DNA from: Cladosporium sp. IMV 00045
Taxonomy: Eukaryota; Ascomycota; Dothideomycetes; Cladosporiales; Cladosporiaceae
DNA: 45,443 nucleotides
Assembly (NCBI GenBank): GCA_001931905.2
Contig: MSJI02000811.1
Location: forward strand, 17,586 to 63,028
Reading direction: 5' to 3'
The notes under the pieces are model-generated. The model made no database searches and was not told the origin of the DNA. It saw nothing but the letters and a program-made list of their open reading frames with translations. Both the position numbers and the translations under genes were made by a program. Shown here in pieces: positions 1 to 10,752 of the stretch; within the stretch, counting starts at the first letter, position 1; the number at the start of each line of letters is the position of its first letter.

Positions 1-812
1 TTTTTTTTTGTATCTGGAAATGCAGTACCGTCAAGAAGAATGGACGCTGACACATGTTATTTGCTCAAACAACAGAACTCGCCCGTCTTCAAGAAATGCG
101 ATGTCGAGTATGTTCTCACCCTTTCGTGATCCAGAAGGATACACAGCCATTTGCGAAGAGGACGAGACCGTGCAACTAATCACAACCACTTCATCCAGAT
201 TCATCCCAATCTTCCTCGGCGGCGTCATGCAAGCCTGCGGCAACACGCCTCCGATTAAAATCAAGAGTACGGCATACCAATCCTTACCATCCTCCCCACC
301 CCAAACTGACCTTCCAACCCACAGACAAAGACGCCTACATCTCCCACGACCGCACCCGCCTCGCCTCCCTCTTCTCCATCCCCATTCTACCCACCTCACC
401 CCCCAACTTCCCGCCCAACACTCTCCCCGCCCAACGCGCCCTCTGCGCAATCCAATCCTCCCAACCGTCCAACCTCGCCCCCGCCCTCGAAGCGCTGTAC
501 GCCTCCTTCTGGGTGCGCGGCGAGGACATCGCTTCACCCGCCGTCGTGTCTGCCGCGCTGCGGAACGTGCTGTCTGAGCAGGACGTAGAGGGCGTTATGG
601 GACGGACTGCGACGGCGGAGGTTAAGGGTTTGCTTACGGAAAATACGGCCAAGGCGATTGAGATGGGCGCTTTTGGGTTGCCTTGGTTTGTTGCTAGGGA
701 TGGGCAGGGGAAGGAGGAGGGGTTTTTTGGGTTTGATCGGTTGCCTATGGTTGTTGAGCACTTGGGGTTGGGGAGGGAGGGGTTGGGTGGGGGCGAGAGG
801 GCGCTTTTGTGA
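1..812 (+). CDS. Kappa-class glutathione S-transferase (DsbA-like fold), 5' partial
   Basis: Probable glutathione S-transferase kappa / 2-hydroxychromene-2-carboxylate isomerase family enzyme, conjugating or reducing substrates with glutathione in mitochondria or peroxisomes. Three exons read through: up to 107, 199-266 and 325-812. The introns are 108-198 (GTATGT...CCAG) and 267-324 (58 bp). Splicing restores the family core IPIFLGGVMQACGNTPP followed by IKNKDAYI; the last exon carries the FGLPWFVA motif near the C terminus, and the stop is TGA at 810-812. The N-terminal part of the thioredoxin-like domain (normally xDTVSPFAY) is not visible. It either lies left of the window or is cut off by another intron, because the frame is only convincing from about position 58. 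The family is known for thioredoxin-like dimers; the exact substrate cannot be read from sequence. The last ten residues are glycine-rich and not conserved in my memory of the family. Confidence 0.83.
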
Positions 813-1628
813 GGGTTTTGGGTTTTCGTCTTTTGGCGTTTGGGAGTTTGGTCTTCGGGCCTGTATTGTGAGGCGTTGGACTGGACATTTCTCAAGGATG
901 GTATTGTGGGTGTTATTGGCCTGATTAATGAAACGCGAATGGAAATGTACCTAAGAAAGCTTTGTTGATTGTGAGGAAAGTCCATGGCTTGAGGTGAACG
1001 TATCTCTCCATACGGAGAAGACACTGCGCTTCCATGTCCTCGGACACCACGAGACACAAAGAGGATCCGCGAATTCGCTTCTTGCACTTCTATGTCTCGA
1101 TGTACGTTCGATGGGGAGATGGGTGACTCTGATTGACGAAGGCACTTCTCATGAACACAGCTTGATAGCAGCGTCGTTTGGCCATATGGTTCTCGGATGG
1201 AGGTCCTGGTGCTGGCTTGGTTTGATGCGATTACTCATCCATCGTCGATGGGGAACTATTGGCTCTGGTTGAGGTGGGTTTCTGGGAACACATCGATAGT
1301 AGCAATTGCATCTGACAAGTCTGAGCCGACGTTGTGAGTTGTCCGTCCGGTACTGGTCTCATGGTCGAGATGATCGAGGAGATAGCTCTTCGGGACAACG
1401 AAATCGATGATTGAAGAGCCTCCCCAGGAAAGGCGAGAGCTGGACGAAACCGTATGCATGCAACAAACCAACGGGAGATTGAACCGGCGCGGGAGAACGT
1501 GTTGGATAGAATTGGAACGTTCTCATTATTATATTACATTAATCAAGAATATCTACTGTATATCATCACACGCAAGCGCCTTTCGTCAAACGTAGCTCCA
1601 AACCCAACTATCTCACAAGCAAAACCAA
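813..1628. other. Intergenic stretch between convergent genes
   Basis: About 0.8 kb between the 3' ends of the glutathione transferase and the GH17 glucanase. Open frames exist but are short, have no recognisable motif and overlap on both strands. I see no RNA gene. It probably holds the two 3' untranslated regions. Confidence 0.5.
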
Positions 1629-3197
1629 TCAATCGACACAAGCTTCCTCTCCACCATCATCCTTCACCAGACCCAGCATGTCAACAAGCCCTTCAGCTCC
1701 ATCATCCCCCTCAGACTGGCCCTCAGACCGGCCAAGAGTGTCAATCACACCCTCAGTCCCGTTTTCGAACCCCGCGTCACTGGCGAGTCTATCAAGGACA
1801 GCGCGGTGCTCACACCGTCTGATGGCGTTTGCGATGATGGCGACGTAGACGGGAGGCAAGTCGAGGTTGGGGATGTTGGTCACAAAGCCTTCTCGCGAGT
1901 TGATTTCCAAGAGGAGCTCGACAAGCTCAGAGTGCTCGGCGATGATGTCAGGGAGACGGCCGATGAGTTGGGGGTTGGAAGCCAGGATGTCGGGGAGGCT
2001 CTGCATGATGGATGATAAGTCAAGATTAAGAGCGGATTCTGTTACGTTGGAGACTTCGGTGACGTTCAGGGCTTCGCTGACGTTCACGCCGGCGATGGTG
2101 GCGTTTTCAAAGCCTGATGTCGCGTTAGAAATAATTCCAATAACACTATCATTCATAGCGGAAGAGGAAGAAAAAGGAGATGCGGACCCTTGAGCTCCAT
2201 TCGAGCCAGACGGGCAAGTAAGGTCGAAGAGAGGATCTTGGAGCTCGCGGCCGACGATGCCGAACGTCGGATCAGGGGTCGGGTCGGCGTTGTTGTCGCG
2301 CAGGATGTACCACCACACGTTGTATTGGTTGAAGATGTCGCAGCCGACTGAGTCCCAGTAAGTTTTGGTGTTCTCGGTGGAGGCCACGGCCTGGCCTTCT
2401 GTCGGGCCTCCTACAGGCCAGCCGGCTTCGGTGATCCAGACGGGCTTGTCTTGGGAGACACCTTCGACGGCGTTGAGGGCGCGGAAGAAGAGGGAGTTGC
2501 CGTTTTCGACGGCGTTGTTTTCGGTGTTCTCGAAGTAGGGGAATGCTGTAATGGGTTAGTTCATGCATTTTAAGGGTCATTGGTGAGCGAAATTACCGTT
2601 GAAGCCAATCCAGTCGATCGAGTCAATGACAGCACTGTTGCTGCCGTTGACCCAATCATTCCAGGTGTCGACATGTCCGATGGGTGCGTCAGAAGCAGCA
2701 GTTCCCTCAATCACGGAGCGAGTTCGCTGAATGTAGTCGACGAGGACGTCTGGGTCCACGCCAGGGTTGGGGTCATTCTCCATGCCCTGAACAGAGTTCC
2801 TATAAAGGTCCTCCGAACCGACAGAGATGCCAACGATCAGATCGGTCAAAGCAGAGCCATACTGATCGATAGCAGAGCCGAGAGTGTCGAGCTCGTTCTG
2901 GAAGATCTCATCTCCGGCGGAAGCCCAAAGTCCCAGCAGCAGACTGGTCTGAGTGTCGATGGCCGCTTGCAGCGCGGAGATGGGCGTGTTCGTCGTACCA
3001 CCTTGGATCATGGTATACAGACGAGCTGAGGTGAAGCCGGAGGTGTTCGGCAGGCTCTGTGCGCGGTTGAACTCAGCCTCGAAGTCGGACTGCTGTTTGG
3101 CAGCGCCGTTCGTAAAGACGTTGCCGTAGTTGAAGCCCTTGGAGACATCTTGAGCGATGGCCGTGCCGGCCAAGGCCAACAATGGTAGATACTGCAT
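1629..3197 (-). CDS. Secreted GH17 glucan endo-1,3-beta-glucosidase with long C-terminal extension
   Basis: Cell-wall beta-1,3-glucanase or transglycosylase of glycoside hydrolase family 17 (Bgl2/Scw4/EglC type), expected outside the cell. The start at 3197 gives a short signal peptide ([16 protein letters not shown]). An earlier in-frame ATG would only add a non-hydrophobic leader. One intron, 2546-2596 (51 bp), joins GFN to [10 protein letters not shown]. The acid/base Glu is about residue 129 (ISVGSE) and the nucleophile Glu about residue 240 (WITEAGWP). The catalytic domain ends near residue 310 and is followed by roughly 190 residues of Ser/Asn-rich and acidic sequence with several N-glycosylation sequons (NDS, NAT, NVS, NVT, NGT). 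The tail ends in CVD without a hydrophobic GPI signal, so this is not an ordinary EglC-type anchored protein. Total about 505 residues. The family call is firm; the role of the tail is unknown. Confidence 0.88.
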
Positions 3198-4136
3198 GGT
3201 GATGATCAGGCGAAAGAGTAAAGGAATACGCAATAGAGTAAAGGCAGGAAAGTAGGTAAACCGCCGAAGGAAAAGGCAGTTCTTGTAATAATTCTCTGCC
3301 GTTCCTGCGTCATGCTCCTCATCGAACCATTCTACAATTACACAAACTCCCAAGCCCGAGCTCCACGTCTACCGCGCTCAACACGAAGAGACGGCAGGAC
3401 GGGCATGGCGGGCTCAAAGGGTTCCACCTAAGTTTACTTGAAGGTTTACTCGCATCTCGCGGACCAGACGTGATCCGCGTGGCGAGTGCGGAGGATAGAC
3501 GGCTTGGTGAGATCTCAAGGGTCCGCCTGAGGTAAATGGTGATAGGATGGAGTCGTCAAGAAAGTCCTGGCATTCCGTCAGGCTAAGAAGTAGGGCACTG
3601 TAAATAGCCATTTTGGACGATCGGAGCATGCGGAGGTGTGATCATGCAGGGTGCAGATGTCATAGTTTCTGTGATCTACCGCTTGGCGGTCTTGGGTGAA
3701 GAGAGTTATACATCGTTGGTTGATGTATGTATGCCGCTGTAGGCTAGTTGTGAGGAGAAATCGTTCCAATCGCCGTATCTGCTAGAGAGAGGCGCTCAGT
3801 GGTATACTGGATGCCTGTTGAAGATATCAAGTCCCATCGAGTGTGGTCGTGATGCCCGATCTGCTCTAATAATGTCAAGAGGACAAGTGATGTAGTCGAC
3901 CTGGAGCCGCGGAGCTAGAGAAGACTCCAGTCGAAGTCTAATCGAGCAAAAGAAATGCGGAGAGAGCAAAAACACCTTCTCTTCCATTCAAGCCCAAATT
4001 TGCCGTGCACGTGCCTAACGACTTCATCCACCCTTCAGTCATCGCCACCACTGAGAAAGAACCCAATCGATCGTGAGTGATTATCAAAGCACGCCAAATC
4101 GAAAGCACCGGTCTAGCATAAGGCTCATCACCCAAA
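3198..4136. promoter_or_regulatory. Divergent promoter region, GH17 / DPH4
   Basis: About 0.94 kb between the GH17 start (minus) and the DPH4 start (plus), so it must hold both promoters. Small open frames are present on the minus strand but show no motif. I recognise no specific regulatory site. Confidence 0.45.
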
Positions 4137-4668
4137 ATGGCCAAAGACGCCCACATCCCCATAGAGGACTACTACACAATCCTCAACCTCAGCACTCGAA
4201 AATTGGACCCAAACCTCACTCCCAGCGAAGTGAAAGCCGCCTACAAACGCGCTCTCCTGAAACACCACCCGGACAAAAATCCCAGCAAGACGCAGCACCA
4301 ATACCTCTAGCACAAGACCAAACGCTGCTTCAGCCATAACGATCGACTCCATCGCCCTCGCCTACAAAATCCTCTCTTCCCCCTCCCTCAAATCCTCCTA
4401 CGACGCCGGTCTACGCACTTCCAACAACACCACCAACGAAGACGACGACAAAGTCTTCCGCACTGGTCTGGATTCCGTAGACCTGGACGATCTGGTCTTC
4501 GACGAGGCGAGCGAGGTGTGGACGCGCGCGTGCAGGTGCGGGGACGACAGGGGTTTTGTCGTCACGGAGGGGGAGCTGGAGGGGAATCTGGAGGATGGGG
4601 AGTTGATTGTCGGATGTAGGGGGTGTAGTCTTTGGTTGAGGGTGCTGTTTGGGGTGGAGGAGGGTTGA
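4137..4668 (+). CDS. DPH4: Diphthamide biosynthesis protein 4 (J-domain plus CSL zinc finger)
   Basis: DPH4 is the co-chaperone and electron carrier of the first step of diphthamide formation on elongation factor 2, acting with DPH1, DPH2 and DPH3. The N-terminal J-domain contains HPD at residues 44-46 (KHHPDKNP). The C-terminal CSL-type zinc finger has Cys at about 116, 118, 144 and 147 and ends GCRGCSLWL. The frame changes between the halves. No GT donor exists in the connecting stretch, but a GC-AG intron at 4285-4333 (49 bp, GCAAGA...TTCAG) restores the frame exactly and gives NPTITIDSIALAYKIL, as the family has. The resulting protein is 160 residues, close to the usual DPH4 length. The alternative is a frameshifting lesion. 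A decayed partial copy lies at 23478-23694 on the other strand. Confidence 0.87.
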
Positions 4669-4978
4669 TGGCTTGGGTTTGAATGCGGGCTGCTTGTTCT
4701 AAGGATATGACATGACGAGGGATCTATGAGAAGCTCATGCGAATCTCTTTTTCCAAGTGAAGAAGGCTCGTTAAATTACTAGGAGGCTACGGGTATCGTT
4801 ACTAGAGGAAGAAAAGAAAAGAAAAGTAAAGAAAAGGAAAGGTCATGAACCATGGAGCCGTCAAACGAGGAAAAACAGCAGAAGCCCAAGAAACGCCACG
4901 CAGGCACGACCGCGGAAGCAGAACCAAAACCGCCGACATCCAAATGTCCGATCAAAACATCACCATCCTCAAATCCAA
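4669..4978. other. Short gap between convergent DPH4 and C2-domain gene
   Basis: Holds a purine-rich run of AAAAG-type repeats at about 4807-4842 and probably both 3' untranslated regions. No gene seen. Confidence 0.45.
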
Positions 4979-6943
4979 TCAGCCAACCCTCGCTTCAGGC
5001 GGCGGCGGCTCACCATGCCCACCCGCCCTCGCCTCAGCACTACTCAGCGCCCCTTCGCCGCCGGCATCTCTCGCACTCAAGCCATAATCGCGCTTCAGCT
5101 TCTGCCACTTAGCCTGCTCCAACTGCTTCCTGTCCTTGGCATACTGATTAAAAGCGCTCCGCTCGTGCGGCTCCGTCTGCTCGTTTCGGTACTCCTCCTC
5201 CAACTCGTCAAGGTCGCTCTCATCCGAGCTGGAAATCGAGCCCGACCGGCTGCCTTGGCGGTAGATGATGTGGTCGCCTTCGCGCTTCTTGCGCTCGCGC
5301 TGCGCCGATTTCAGTTTGTCCATCTTCTCCTTGTCGCCGTTGCAGTCGAGCGTCATGATGTGCAGACCCGGCAGGTTGGCGGCCAGGTAGGCTTTGAGGA
5401 TGGGCAGGATGGCGGCGTTGGGCCGGTAGGTGCCGGAGTCGTTGTCGATGACGAGCTCGTAGTGACTGGGGTCGTTGGGTGGGTCTTCCTTGGGTGGACC
5501 GCCGGAGACGTCGTTTGGAGGGTGTGTCTCGTTTTCGGCGTGAGGGGGTGGGTGAGATTGTGTTGTTTGCTCGGTTGGTTCGGGAGGTGGAGGACGCTTG
5601 GGGTGCTTGAGGCGGCGGATGAAGAATTCTCCAGAGTAGGCGATGTACATGGAAACGTCGCTGTGCATGGTATGTTTGCTCAGCATGTCGATTCCAAACT
5701 CCTTGCCGGTTTCGGTGAAGCGGAACAGAGCGTCAAGTGTGAGAACGTAAGTGAAGATGCGAGCCCCTTGGTCGTAATGAACAAGTTCCAAGAAATGTTT
5801 CGTCACTTCCATCCCGGGCTCTTTGCCAAAGCAGCCATAGACTGTCGATTTGTCGAAGTTGTACACGCGTGCGTGCTGGTGGTGCAACGCTTTCGACAGA
5901 ACCATGCCCTGCAAGCCCGTGTTGGTGAACATGCGCTTCGTCCAAGGTTTGAATTCCACGTAGCGATGGTAGAGCTCAGGAGGCACCGGTCCTCGCAGCT
6001 GGAGCTGGTTCGCTTGGAAATCGTAGGGTCTGGGTTTCCGTTTCTCTTCCTTGCCAGCCTGCTGGGCTTGGGCACTGCCTTGTGCACCGTCTGAGTTGCT
6101 GAAATTGTCTTCCTCTCCCGGATCATGCGTATTCGCAATCCGACCCAGAAGGGGACTGTAATGCCTCGTCCACCACTGCGGGCCGATCGTGTACATCCTG
6201 CCATTCTGCCCATCCTCAGGCGTCCTCTCAAGCACCTGCATGCTGATGAAGATGTCGCCGTGCATGTGTTCCGCCACCCTAAAGCACGTCGCCACAGCCC
6301 GGACCAGGTAGGCGCGCTTGCTGCCTGCCTTCTTCTCGATGTGGTATTTCTGATCCCGCAGGCCCGCCCAGCCCTCGAGCGCGGGGACATGCACGTGCAC
6401 GTTACCCAGCCGGTCGTCCTTGTTCGCAGGATCCTCGTCGTAGACGCGCAGCTTGAGCTTGAAGCCTTGCGCTGGCGCGTTGGCGACTATCCAATCCGAG
6501 TTCCATTCGGGGTCGGTGTTGCGTCTGATTGTAGGCGTTCGGAAGCGAAGTGGAGGGTCTTCCTTGTGTCGCATGGGGCCGTTGGTCTTGCACTCGGCGA
6601 GAACGTAGGGATCCGAAGATAGAGAATTGACATCGGCCATGGGGAGGTTCGTCGCGCGGTGGATCGTGATCTTGACTGTATACCCGCGCGGCTGGAAGGG
6701 TATTGGCGTGCTGTCGAAACCTCCCGGAGGCTGCTTCTCTTTCGGCTCTTCATCGTCCTGCTTCGTGGCACTCTCGCCGGTCGCGCTCTTTTCGGGATCC
6801 CTGGGGGCACCATTGCGCGCGCTGGCATCTTGCGCTTGCTGCCTTTCTGCCGAAATGTCAAGAGGTTGAGTTGTATGTCCTTCTCCGCCGCCGCCGTTTG
6901 GCAAACCTCCACTCGTCTTCTCCGCCGTATTGCCAGCCTCCAT
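4979..6943 (-). CDS. Fungal C2-domain protein
   Basis: Uninterrupted 654-residue frame. After a low-complexity acidic N terminus (about 1-85) there is a C2 domain at about 88-195. It has Asp residues where Ca2+-binding C2 domains place them (D104, D111, the NTDPEWN turn, and D169/D171/D177 in YDEDPANKDD). It probably binds Ca2+ and acidic phospholipid at a membrane. The middle part (about 200-480) is well ordered and Trp/Tyr-rich, and resembles a conserved fungal region of unknown function that follows this C2. The C-terminal part is charged and helical (SDLDELEEEYRNEQ), ending in an Ala/Gly/Pro tail. There is no transmembrane segment or obvious catalytic motif. The start at 6943 is the first ATG of the open frame. 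The exact role is not deducible. Confidence 0.78.
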   Translation of the reverse strand: MEAGNTAEKTSGGLPNGGGGEGHTTQPLDISAERQQAQDASARNGAPRDPEKSATGESATKQDDEEPKEKQPPGGFDSTPIPFQPRGYTVKITIHRATNLPMADVNSLSSDPYVLAECKTNGPMRHKEDPPLRFRTPTIRRNTDPEWNSDWIVANAPAQGFKLKLRVYDEDPANKDDRLGNVHVHVPALEGWAGLRDQKYHIEKKAGSKRAYLVRAVATCFRVAEHMHGDIFISMQVLERTPEDGQNGRMYTIGPQWWTRHYSPLLGRIANTHDPGEEDNFSNSDGAQGSAQAQQAGKEEKRKPRPYDFQANQLQLRGPVPPELYHRYVEFKPWTKRMFTNTGLQGMVLSKALHHQHARVYNFDKSTVYGCFGKEPGMEVTKHFLELVHYDQGARIFTYVLTLDALFRFTETGKEFGIDMLSKHTMHSDVSMYIAYSGEFFIRRLKHPKRPPPPEPTEQTTQSHPPPHAENETHPPNDVSGGPPKEDPPNDPSHYELVIDNDSGTYRPNAAILPILKAYLAANLPGLHIMTLDCNGDKEKMDKLKSAQRERKKREGDHIIYRQGSRSGSISSSDESDLDELEEEYRNEQTEPHERSAFNQYAKDRKQLEQAKWQKLKRDYGLSARDAGGEGALSSAEARAGGHGEPPPPEARVG

Positions 6944-8266
6944 GCTCTTGACTGTCCGATCTGACCGCGCAATCCAAGTCTCGTAGGGTGTACCTCTTGA
7001 ATCGCAAAAATCACATGCAACTAGCGATCTCTTGTGTCAACTCTCATAGGAATATAGCAATTCAATAAATCGTCCGCCTACCTGACAAGCACAAAGTACA
7101 TCGCAAAGAGGGAAAGGAAAGGAAACAGCGCCTCGAGTAAGACGAAATACAAGGGTTCGGCGAGAGAAAGGTCTATGCACGCTGCCGTCGCCGTACCGCA
7201 CAACCACCACGCCCAGCAGCAGTAGCAGCAGCAGTAGTAGTACAGTAGTACGCGGACGCGTAACGACAATGGCCCGGAGGCACTTTAGAGCTAGTTCGAG
7301 GTGACGACGAGCTAAGCAGAAGGGCAGGGCAGGGCAGGGCTGACACAAAACCCCACTCTCCCACTGCTCTCACCATCAAAAGTCACCTCACTTACCGAGC
7401 TCACCTCACTTCGACCCGGGCCAAGCGGCACCACCGAGCAAAGCTTAGCAAGGCTTGACCACCCTAGCTGCAGGTCAAAAACAAGATTTCACCTCGAATC
7501 TTACATCATTTTACCAATTGACGGCTGGGCGTAACGCGTTGCGCGAGTGGGAGGTGTTGATCTTGTCAGAATTAGTTCTGATGACTTGCTTTCTGCGCTG
7601 TCTCGTGCTTTATCTACGCCAGCCCTGCGGCAAGGCTGGATACGAAAAGGTCGGATGTGATACCGTGCGTTTTTCGTTAGTGGGATCGGTAGTGAGATTG
7701 CATCACTTGCAAGGCGGCATGGGTAGGGCGCGAAATGCCCCCGATGACTCGTTCGCCTGGTGATTTCGCGCGAGCAATGAATGACATCTCCACTTTCATT
7801 TTCTGGAGGCTGAGGAGAATACCCACTTGGCACTCTGGCGTAAGGCGCCTATGTTCGTGCTATTTCTTGCTGGTCTTCTCGGCGGCACCGCTTTCCTGCT
7901 TGGCTTCTTCGCGGCGTACGTACGCGTGCACCATTGACGTGCCGAGTGGATATGTGGTATACGATCTGATGGAGTACATGTATTTCGTGCGGTAAAACCC
8001 AGTGAAACATTCACACTTGAAGTACTGACGCATGGAGGACCAAAATAAGTGTAGTAGCAAACTTCGAAACGGTAAAAGTAGCATTTTCCAGTCGGCATCA
8101 AAAAGTGCCACTACTTTACGAACAACAAGAAACAATCGCAATCCAAGCTCAGCGATCAAATCGCCAACAAAGCCAATCAAGGTATCTCCCAAGCAAACCA
8201 CCCGCCCTGCTGCAAAGCATTTCCTTTTCAACGCCAAATGCGCCCGCCATCGCTTTGAATGTAGCT
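6944..8266. other. Intergenic stretch upstream of C2 gene, downstream of MCM7
   Basis: About 1.3 kb. It contains the promoter of the C2 gene (toward 6944) and the MCM7 3' region. A CAG/TAG trinucleotide tract lies at 7214-7250. Open frames at 7455-7763 and nearby lack motifs and are not supported as genes. Confidence 0.45.
7214..7250. repeat. CAG/TAG trinucleotide microsatellite
   Basis: Imperfect run of CAG and TAG triplets ending in two TAGTA units, about 37 bp, in the 5' region of the C2-domain gene. It is visible directly and likely to be length-variable. Confidence 0.8.
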
Positions 8267-10752
8267 CTAAAAGTCTTCGTCGCCCATGTCGAACTCGTCT
8301 TCTCCAGCTTCGATGAAAACAAGGCGAGTGCCTTCGGCGGCGGTTTGCCAGATCTGAAGAAAACAATTGTTAGTATTCTGAAACAAGCTACTAATGACGA
8401 TGAAAGTGCACTTACATCCAACTCGGCATACTCATCCAGACAGGCCTCCAGCTGCTGAACCGTGAAGCCCTTCGCGAGCACTCTCTCCCTGACTCTGCGC
8501 ATGTCCAGCTCTCCACTGCCTTCGCCCGTAGCAGCGGCTCCACTGTCGCGCATACCGCGGACGAGGTTGAAGATCTTCGTGCTGGGCGATTGGTCTCCGC
8601 GACGATCTCTGTTATCTTCATACAAGCTGGCCTTGCTGACTTCCACCAAACGCAATGCCTCGTCAACGTCGTCGGTGATAACTTCGTTGGAGAAGCGGAG
8701 GCGTGCGAGTGCTTGAGACAGACGGAGGATACCGAGAAGGGTACGCGGCGAGGTGTGCGTGAAAGTCTTCTTGCCGGCTTCGTCGCGCTTTTGCTGCTGG
8801 CGGAGTCGCACGTACGCACCCACGAGGTAATCGGAGATGGCTTTAGGAACGACAGGGCGGAACGTGCGGGCACGTGCAACCCATTGGCGAACTTCGTTGG
8901 GAGAGAAGACAAGGCCGCCACCCTGAGGCTCAGGGTGGGCGTTGTGGATGTGAACGTGAGTGACGTGGCGAGCGAGCTCCTCGTCGGTGTCCCTGGATGG
9001 AGTGTCCATGATGAGGAAAAGGACGTCGAATCTACTGAGCAATGCAGCGGGCAGGTTGATGTTCTCGACAGGCGAGATGCGAGGGTTGTAGCGTCCGTAC
9101 AGAGGGTTAGCTGCCGCAAGGATGGAGGTTCTGGCGTTGAGTGTGGTGGTGATGCCAGCCTTGGAGATAGAGATGGTCTGCTGTTCCATGACTTCGTGGA
9201 TTGCTGTACGGTCGCTGTCGTCCATCTTGTCGAATTCATCGATACAGCAGGTGCCGTTGTCCGCAAGCACGAGCGCACCTCCTTCAAGGATCATCTCGTC
9301 CGTTACAGGATCCCTCATAACCGCAGCAGTGAGACCAACACCACTGCTACCACGTCCAGTCGTATAGACACCACGAGGAGCGACCTTGGTGATGTACTTC
9401 AGAAGCTGAGATTTGGCAACACCAGGGTCACCCATCAGACAGACGTTGATGTCTCCGCGAATCTTCATGCCGTCACCCATTTCCTTGGTAACACCCCCAA
9501 TCAGCTGCAGCAAGAGCGCCTTCTTCACATCAAGATGACCGAAAATTTCCGGGGCGATGGAACGGCTGAGGTACTCGTAAAGCTGCCCTGACTGCTCAAG
9601 CTCGGTCATGCGCTGAATGGTCGTGGGAGCCAGGACCATGTTGTCGTACGCCTTCTTGTGCTGGTGCACGTACTGGGCCTCCAAGTAGGTGTCTGTAAGC
9701 AAACCAGCCTTGATCGCTTTGAAGCCGGTATAGGGTATAGGCAGGAAGATACCCGCAATATCCACGACATCACCGGGGTTGATCTGGCGACAAAGTTCGC
9801 CGTGGCATTGCACAGTGAGCTGACGAGGGATGTGACCAACAGGTACTTGGTCTGCCATTTCTTGGATCTTGATTTCTTGGAAGGGCACGAATCTCGAGGC
9901 GCGTGTAGACAGGACCAGCTGGCCCTTTGAGTTGTTGGAGTTGCATGCGGAGGAGTCACACTCGATCAGAGGAGTGAAGTTCTGCGTCGTGACGGGCTGG
10001 AAGATCTCGTGTCCGCAGCGGTCGCAAGAGTAGGCGTTGACTTGCACCGAAGGCTTAACATCTGAAACCCTGGTCGCAATACCTCGTACGGTGATCAGGT
10101 TTCCGAGGTGGTCGCCGCGCACATTGCGCACGGCCAGAGCCTTCTTGCTGATTTCGCTGCTTGATCCTGAGGGGGTGACAGGCTTGAAGTTGAGAGTGTA
10201 TCTGCGGGTCAAGGCTTTGGGAAAGAGAGATGCGGCGGCCGCCTGTTCGTCGCCGCTAGCCTCCAGTTGCCGTGTGATCGTCTCGTTGTATTGCGCTCGT
10301 TGGGTCATGATGATGTCCAGCACATCATCCTTGAAGGTCACCTCTTGCGATGGTTTAGGGAGCAGGTTATCGACCGCTCGCGAAATGATCTCAATGTAGT
10401 GATAAGCGTTCTTCTCAATAGAAGCAACAAGCTGCATGTTCGAGTCTTCTGGTAATGTTTTCTCGAACTCCTGAAGGTCGTCCAGGCTCACCAGGACCTG
10501 ATCCAGCTTCCTTTCTGAGACCTTCTGCAGGATGTCCATGTACTTGTTCTTGGTCTTTCTCCTCCCAATTTGTGCGCCTCCGGCATCGTCCATGAAATCG
10601 TAGTCATCGCTGTCGCCGTCGACGTTCAGGTTGAGATCCTCCAGGGCATCCTCAGTCTCGGTCGAGGAGGACTTGAAGTTGCGCAGAAAGTCCTCGAATG
10701 CGCCCTGCTGTGCTTGGTAGTCGACCAAGAACTTGGTCTGGAGGAGCGCCAT
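8267..10752 (-). CDS. MCM7: MCM7, subunit of the MCM2-7 replicative helicase
   Basis: One of the six AAA+ subunits of the nuclear MCM2-7 ring, which is loaded at origins and becomes the CMG helicase. The N terminus (DYQAQQGAFEDFLRNF, then DEYDFMDD-like acidic sequence) is typical of MCM7 rather than other MCMs. The zinc motif uses C243, C246, C265 and C270; Walker A is GDPGVAKS (441-448), Walker B CIDEFD (503-508) and the arginine finger SRFD (about 574). One 3' intron at 8354-8415 (62 bp, GTAAGT...TTCAG) joins AELD to IWQTAAEGTRLVFIEAGEDEFDMGDEDF, giving about 807 residues, the normal length. Without splicing the frame would run on into an unrelated tail. Upstream MluI-type boxes fit G1/S transcription. 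Confidence 0.96.

Noticed and set aside
5015..6094. 359-codon plus-strand frame opposite the C2-domain gene
   Set aside because: Low-complexity Leu/Val/Arg composition typical of an antisense shadow; the minus strand carries a recognisable C2 domain.
8590..9591. 333-codon plus-strand frame opposite MCM7
   Set aside because: Entirely antisense to a conserved helicase; no independent evidence.
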